Assembly: GCA_030655795.1 (NCBI GenBank)
Contig: JAUSPJ010000039.1
Location: 1 to 10,372 of the forward strand
Origin: Fidelibacterota bacterium
GTDB taxonomy: Bacteria; Fidelibacterota; UBA2242
Direction of reading: 5' to 3'
DNA length: 10,372 bases
Numbering within the stretch: position 1 is the first letter of the stretch; every line of letters begins with the position of its first letter. Below, piece by piece: positions 6,225 through 10,372 of this stretch. A program made the translations under genes and the position numbers. A model generated the notes under the pieces. That model worked only from the letters and a program-made list of their open reading frames with translations. It ran no database searches and was not told the DNA's origin.

Positions 6225-9200
6225 ATGAACCGGTTCCGCCTCAAGAGTATTTTCATAATTATTGCAATGATAATTTCTGTCTGTCCCGCTCTCCTGTCGG
6301 GCGCTGTGCAAATCCACGATCTCAGAATTGAAGACGAACCGGATATTCGTCAGTGTATCAATTACACACCTCTGTTCCGCTGGCAAATCACGGATTCAAC
6401 CGATGAATTGTCTTTGCTTTTGCAAATCCGGCGGTTAAATGCCGACGAAGATTCCCTGGTCTGGACCAGCGACACAATACCCTATCTGGGAAATCACTTC
6501 CATTACCGCAGTTTGGGCTCACTAATCGATGGAAATACGTACTGGTTTTCGATTCAGATTTTTACAAACGACACGAGTCGCGAGGATTTTAAATCAATTT
6601 ATTTTACAATGAATATGCCGCCATCGTCGCCCGGAGTCGGTTCCGGGAAACCGCTTGTATTTGAAGACCGGCAGCTCGTGTTCCCGTTTATAATATCTCA
6701 GGATCGGCAGGTTTCTTCATCAGAAATAATATACCGGGTCCAGATCGTCTCCGATTCTCTCGCAACAAAAGTCCTTGCCGACACCCTTGTTCCAGCCCAA
6801 ACCATTATTAATAATCAGATCACCTTTTCTGAAAATACCAAGCTGAATGATAACTCAGCATATTACTATCGGATTCAAGCAAGCGACGGGGTGGAATTTT
6901 CATATTGGAGCCCCTCACAGAAATTTTATATCAACCACAAAAACGATCCGCCGGGTCCTTTTAGTCTAATTAGTCACCTTCAGGGCGACACCCTGTCCGA
7001 ACACCCGACGCTTATGTGGCAGGTTTCGGTTGATCCGGATGCCGAATTCGGAACAGACAGCGTTAGTTACATCGTTGAGTACTCAACTGACCCACTATTT
7101 AATTATTATGTCAATCAAGCCCGGATATCCGATCAATCCACCAGCTTTTTTTTAAGCAATCTTCAAAATCATGAAACCTATTACTGGCGCGTCTTCGCTG
7201 TCGATACAAAAGGATCATCACAACAGAGTGAACAGAATGGATATTTTACTCTGAGTACCGGCAATCAGATTCCGGCAATTCCCCGGATTCTGGCTCCGCG
7301 GGACCTGCAAATTCTTGACCCGAATCAGTACATTCTCTGGCAATTTGAAGATGATCCGGACAAGCTTGATCGTTTATCGTTTACTGTGATTATTCTCGAC
7401 CGTATTGACAAAACGATTGTGTTTCGAGAGCATATTTCCGATTCACTGCTTACCGCCTCCCGGTTCGGACTGGCTGAAGATTTCAGTATCGGGTATAATA
7501 ACCTGGCACAATATCAGCTTCGTCGGATAGATCTCAGCAATCTTCGTGACGGACACTACTATGATGTTCAGGTTGCCATCAATGATAACTGGGGCGGATA
7601 TGTATCCACTGCCTGGGACAATGCCGGTTTTCAATATGATGATAATATTAATACGCCCCCGTATGCACCGGCGTCCGGATTTTCTCCAGATATGGAGATT
7701 ATTAAAACCCTGCGCCCGTTATTCAGCTGGAATCCCGCCATAGATACCGATGTCAGGGATCGAATAAAATACCGGGTTCAAATCAGCCGGGATTCGACAT
7801 TTACCGACACCCGTTTTATTACTCAGGACAGCCGTTATAATTTTCCCCAGGTTCGATTGAAGACAGGCCTAGTTGAAAACACAATATACTACTGGAGAGT
7901 GCGCTCAATTGATTTGGAAGAGGCAATGTCGCCATGGTCCGGTGTAAACCAATTTACAGTAAACCAGTACAATGAAGCGCCATCCAAAGCCGTAACAATT
8001 GTCTCTCCAATAGATCTGACAGAGATCGCCGAAAACCACACCTTCAAATGGAAACCGGTTTTCGATCCTGACCCTGGAGATTCGGTTCGCTATCTCCTGG
8101 AAATTGACGGAGACAGCCGCTTTGGTTCGGCGATCATTCGCCATACCATAAAATCAATTATACATGCATCGGATTTCTGTAAATCGGATACATTATCATA
8201 CCCATTGTCTTCTATTCCCGGCAATGAGCAGCTTCAGGACAATCAATTGTACTACTGGCGGGTTATAGCATTGGATAAATTCGATATCAGAGGTCCGGTT
8301 CCCGAAATTTCACTCCGTTTTGTTTATAATCAGTTTAACGATCCCCCGGAAAGCGTAAAAAGCGGGTTTATGCCCTCCGGCGAACAAACAGTCAACTCCC
8401 GCCGGCCCGTTCTGCGTTGGGACTCCGCCAGCGACCCGGATTTTTCTGATTTGCAATTCAGTATTTCTTACCGTATACAATTATCTCCGGATGCACTCTT
8501 TACCGAAGAAAACTGTTCGGAATATCATACTAATCCGGCTGAAAACAGGTATCAATTGGTCGGGCAACTTGAAGAAAATAAAAAATACTATTACCGAGTT
8601 CGGGCTGTTGACTCACACGGCGCACAGTCGGCCTGGTCGACAATCAATTCATTTATTACCAATGAAATCCCGGAACCGCCGACACCGGTATCCGGTGGCT
8701 TTATTCCGAAAGATTCAATTATTGTGAACACCTCTGATCCAATGATTACCTGGCTGCCGACAACAGATCCCGATCCGGGACAATATGAACGTGATTTATT
8801 TTACGATGTGCGCTATTTTGTAACCAAAAAGCCCAATAAATACTACTATTCCCAAAGCGAAAAAGGCGTGCCCAGCGTTCAGCTCGTCTATCTTAAAGAG
8901 GATGAATATTATGGGTATCAGGTTGCGGCCACGGATCCGGAAGGTTTGACAAGCGAATGGTCAGAGATTCAGCATTTTGGCGTCAATGCCTACGATAATC
9001 CCCCGGCTTATTTTCAGTTGGTGTCACCCCGTTTTTATGAGGATTCTGTTTTGACTGACATGAGCTTTCAGTGGCAAAGCAGCGTCGACAAAGATCTGGC
9101 CGGGATGGTTCAATATACCCTCTATTACTCTACCGACAGTACATTCTATACAAACAGCTATGAGACCTCAATCGAAACCGATGACAGCCTTTTTGTCAGT

Positions 9201-9638
9201 TACCGCCCGGCGGTTCCTCTCGACCGGAAAACCAAATACTTCTGGAGGGTAGTAGCTACAGACAACGAATGCAATCAAACATGGGGATCCAACAGTAATA
9301 ACAACCCCTTTGTGTTCACAACCATCGGGTACAGTAAATACAGCGACGGTTCCCTGCCAAAAAGTTTCATGCTGCAACAGAATTATCCCAATCCCTTTAA
9401 CCGGCAGACAACTATAAAATATTCTGTTTCAGAGCTGGGTCCGGTTGAGGTCACCATCTACGATGTTCTCGGCAAACGAATCAAATCTCTGGCGGATGGA
9501 CAACATCAGCCGGGAGTATATGAAGCAACCTGGGACGGTACAGACAGCAGTGGGGCGCCGGTCCCGGGCGGCATGTATCTCTGCCGGATGAATGCCCGCA
9601 ACTTCAGCTCCCGCAAAAAAGTATTGCTGATGAAATAG
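6225..9638 (+). CDS. Large surface protein: signal peptide, about nine FN3/Ig-like repeats, T9SS type A sorting domain
   Basis: This 1137-residue protein is predicted to be exported and surface-attached or released. The chosen ATG at 6225 gives a classic Sec signal peptide: a basic MNRFRLK n-region, a hydrophobic core (IFIIIAMIISVCPALL) and likely cleavage after SGA. An in-frame ATG at 6186 would add 13 residues before the basic region and has no evident ribosome site. The body is about nine modules of roughly 105-120 residues. Each starts with a W/F-containing strand, often followed by a D-x-D loop, and ends with YYWRVRAVD-like and SxWS-like strands typical of fibronectin III folds. The C-terminal 94 residues (1044-1137) form a T9SS sorting domain: NYPNPFN at about 1053, IYDVLGKRI at about 1078, a GVYEATWDG strand and a final basic KKVLLMK. 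No enzymatic motif is seen. Adhesion, matrix or polysaccharide binding are guesses. It ends 4 nt from a convergent gene. Confidence 0.93.
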   Translation: MNRFRLKSIFIIIAMIISVCPALLSGAVQIHDLRIEDEPDIRQCINYTPLFRWQITDSTDELSLLLQIRRLNADEDSLVWTSDTIPYLGNHFHYRSLGSLIDGNTYWFSIQIFTNDTSREDFKSIYFTMNMPPSSPGVGSGKPLVFEDRQLVFPFIISQDRQVSSSEIIYRVQIVSDSLATKVLADTLVPAQTIINNQITFSENTKLNDNSAYYYRIQASDGVEFSYWSPSQKFYINHKNDPPGPFSLISHLQGDTLSEHPTLMWQVSVDPDAEFGTDSVSYIVEYSTDPLFNYYVNQARISDQSTSFFLSNLQNHETYYWRVFAVDTKGSSQQSEQNGYFTLSTGNQIPAIPRILAPRDLQILDPNQYILWQFEDDPDKLDRLSFTVIILDRIDKTIVFREHISDSLLTASRFGLAEDFSIGYNNLAQYQLRRIDLSNLRDGHYYDVQVAINDNWGGYVSTAWDNAGFQYDDNINTPPYAPASGFSPDMEIIKTLRPLFSWNPAIDTDVRDRIKYRVQISRDSTFTDTRFITQDSRYNFPQVRLKTGLVENTIYYWRVRSIDLEEAMSPWSGVNQFTVNQYNEAPSKAVTIVSPIDLTEIAENHTFKWKPVFDPDPGDSVRYLLEIDGDSRFGSAIIRHTIKSIIHASDFCKSDTLSYPLSSIPGNEQLQDNQLYYWRVIALDKFDIRGPVPEISLRFVYNQFNDPPESVKSGFMPSGEQTVNSRRPVLRWDSASDPDFSDLQFSISYRIQLSPDALFTEENCSEYHTNPAENRYQLVGQLEENKKYYYRVRAVDSHGAQSAWSTINSFITNEIPEPPTPVSGGFIPKDSIIVNTSDPMITWLPTTDPDPGQYERDLFYDVRYFVTKKPNKYYYSQSEKGVPSVQLVYLKEDEYYGYQVAATDPEGLTSEWSEIQHFGVNAYDNPPAYFQLVSPRFYEDSVLTDMSFQWQSSVDKDLAGMVQYTLYYSTDSTFYTNSYETSIETDDSLFVSYRPAVPLDRKTKYFWRVVATDNECNQTWGSNSNNNPFVFTTIGYSKYSDGSLPKSFMLQQNYPNPFNRQTTIKYSVSELGPVEVTIYDVLGKRIKSLADGQHQPGVYEATWDGTDSSGAPVPGGMYLCRMNARNFSSRKKVLLMK
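6306..9326 (+). repeat. Array of about nine diverged FN3/Ig-like protein repeats
   Basis: By reading the translation I place module starts at about 6306, 6618, 6942, 7263, 7650, 7971, 8337, 8673 and 8997. The last ends at about 9326, where the sorting domain linker begins. From the third module on, most starts show a short linker of the form N-x-P-P (NDPPGPF, NTPPYAP, NDPPESV, NPPAYFQ). The repeats are recognisable only at the protein level; I see no long identical DNA repeats, so the array is old and not freshly expanded. Exact boundaries are approximate. Confidence 0.75.
9354..9635 (+). other. T9SS type A sorting domain (C-terminal domain of the surface protein)
   Basis: The last 94 residues begin LPKSFMLQQNYPNPFN and include IYDVLGKRI, GVYEATWDG and GGMYLCRM strands. 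This is the conserved C-terminal module (related to FlgD-type Ig-like folds) that directs cargo through the type IX secretion system in Bacteroidota and related FCB phyla. It is the best taxonomic clue in the window. No T9SS machinery genes are present here. Confidence 0.85.
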
Positions 9639-9642
9639 TGTT

Positions 9643-10083
9643 TTATTGGTGTTCTTCGCGGATACTCTTTAAGAATTCAACATAGCTTACCGGCAATAAC
9701 CAGTAGTAGGCCTGTTCAATAACAAAATCTATCAAATTCCGGCTATAAGAAGGCCGTCCGCCAATGTTGGTGATATATAAAAACGCTTCGGCAACCCGGC
9801 CGTCGAGAAAACGGATCTCTTTTGTCAGCTTTTCAAATTCACCAAGAGCTTCGACCTCCTTGATGTCCAGCAGATGAATATCACGCATCGACAGGCACCA
9901 AACGACCCCCCAGATAGATGACGACTCATCTTCAGTAACAGTTATTTTACCCTTAGAGTTAAAGGTTAAGCGGTGACCGCGTAACTCGGCAACGCCCTCA
10001 AAAGACACCCCCGGACAAATATCCCGGACAATGTCTTCGTTCATGTTATCGGCATAGGCAAAATAAAGCCGGGTGTTTGTCAT
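9643..10083 (-). CDS. Gamma-glutamylcyclotransferase-like (GGCT/AIG2 fold) protein
   Basis: This 146-residue protein matches the GGCT family in layout: an N-terminal LYFAYADNMN loop (7-15), then CPGVSFEGVAELRGHRLTFN (23-42), WGVVWCL (58-64), LDIKE (72-76), and a C-terminal PSY...LP.SYVEFL segment (111-138). Family members release 5-oxoproline from gamma-glutamyl compounds or act on related amines. The Glu of LD-x2-E (Glu76) aligns with the catalytic acid of the family. The usual substrate loop Y-G-S-N reads Y-A-D-N here, and the Gly after the catalytic Glu is Val, so activity or substrate may differ. The start at 10083 is chosen over an upstream in-frame ATG at 10119 because GGAGG lies 7 nt before it and the family N-terminus begins there. 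It is convergent with the surface-protein gene and shares no obvious functional link with it. Confidence 0.85.
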   Translation of the reverse strand: MTNTRLYFAYADNMNEDIVRDICPGVSFEGVAELRGHRLTFNSKGKITVTEDESSSIWGVVWCLSMRDIHLLDIKEVEALGEFEKLTKEIRFLDGRVAEAFLYITNIGGRPSYSRNLIDFVIEQAYYWLLPVSYVEFLKSIREEHQ

Positions 10084-10090
10084 GCCACCC

Positions 10091-10095
10091 CCTCC
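10091..10095 (-). promoter_or_regulatory. Ribosome-binding site that fixes the start of the GGCT-like gene
   Basis: On the minus strand the sequence reads TTGGAGGGGGTGGCATG, giving a strong GGAGG site 7 nt before the ATG at 10083. The longer in-frame start at 10119 would place this site inside the coding region, so translation most likely begins at 10083. Confidence 0.8.
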
Positions 10096-10372
10096 AAAAT
10101 AAATTAATCCCCATTTCAAAATCGTGCCGTAAAAATATCAACAATAACCACCTAAATGCAAGATTAATGTCAGAAATTTTATTTATGTGAAAATACTGGA
10201 CTTGTTTGGTTTAGGGAGATACGCTTTCCCGAAATTAGAAACACAGGGGCGGTTATAGGAAAAATGTTTTATAATTCCTGAATACGATTTTCGATTAGCG
10301 GGGAATTATTATCCCTATCTGGGGACTGTATATCACGCTTACTTTTCTTTTATCTATCTGTTTTATAACATT
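10096..10372. other. Noncoding right edge, upstream of the GGCT-like gene
   Basis: This AT-rich stretch of about 280 bases contains only very short open frames on either strand (for example a five-codon ATG frame near 10264). It should hold the promoter of the minus-strand GGCT-like gene. A TTGCAT followed 17 bases later by ATATTT on the minus strand is only a weak candidate. The part nearest the window edge may be the leader of a gene that begins outside. I see no tRNA, riboswitch, convincing terminator or repeat. Confidence 0.4.

Noticed and set aside
9636..9645. Bidirectional terminator between the two convergent genes
   Set aside because: Only 4 nt separate the stop codons, and I found no GC-rich hairpin with T-tract around the junction on either strand.
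10256..10279. AGGAA...TTCCT inverted repeat near the right edge
   Set aside because: Five-base arms around a 13-base AT-rich loop form a weak structure without context; nothing supports a functional site.
1..10372. CRISPR array, transposase, integrase, phage or toxin-antitoxin content
   Set aside because: No regularly spaced direct repeats, no recombinase motifs and no small paired genes were found. All sizeable genes are accounted for by housekeeping, salvage and surface functions.

Overview
The window looks like chromosomal DNA from an uncultivated or little-studied bacterium of the FCB superphylum (a Calditrichota, Marinimicrobia, Ignavibacteria or KSB1-type lineage). The main evidence is the C-terminal type IX secretion sorting domain of the large surface protein, with its NYPNPFN and IYDVLGKRI motifs. 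A second hint is a secreted-protein C-terminus at the left edge whose domain style is common in those phyla. No phylogenetic marker here settles the phylum. Coding density is high, and I see no mobile elements, CRISPR arrays, tRNAs or rRNAs.

Left part (1-6124, all + strand): the C-terminal end of a probable secreted protein is followed by a tightly packed run of seven genes. These are a rhomboid intramembrane protease, cytidine deaminase (cdd), uridine kinase (udk), type II thymidine kinase (tdk), a concentrative nucleoside transporter (nupC-like), adenylate kinase (adk) and dephospho-CoA kinase (coaE). Spacing runs from a 28-nt overlap to a 61-nt gap, so this is probably one operon or two closely linked ones. 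The central five genes form a coherent route: the transporter imports nucleosides, Cdd turns cytidine and deoxycytidine into uridine and deoxyuridine, Udk and Tdk trap them as monophosphates, and Adk handles adenylate recycling. No nucleoside phosphorylase is visible, so the local route is direct phosphorylation rather than phosphorolysis.

Right part: one long gene (about 1137 residues, + strand) encodes a signal peptide, about nine fibronectin III/Ig-like repeats and a T9SS type A sorting domain, which indicates an exported, surface-anchored protein. It converges, with only 4 nt between stop codons, on a minus-strand gene for a gamma-glutamylcyclotransferase-like (GGCT/AIG2 fold) protein. 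The last roughly 290 bases hold that gene's upstream region and otherwise nothing I recognise.

Most of the window is ordinary housekeeping and salvage metabolism. The points most worth a second look are a roughly 105-residue, four-helix hydrophobic insertion inside the nucleoside transporter, the dedicated nucleoside-uptake gene cluster itself, a D-to-N change in a normally invariant adenylate kinase motif, an altered substrate loop in the GGCT-like protein, and a recurring Asp-x-Asp loop in the surface-protein repeats. I see no convincing evidence of a wholly new system.
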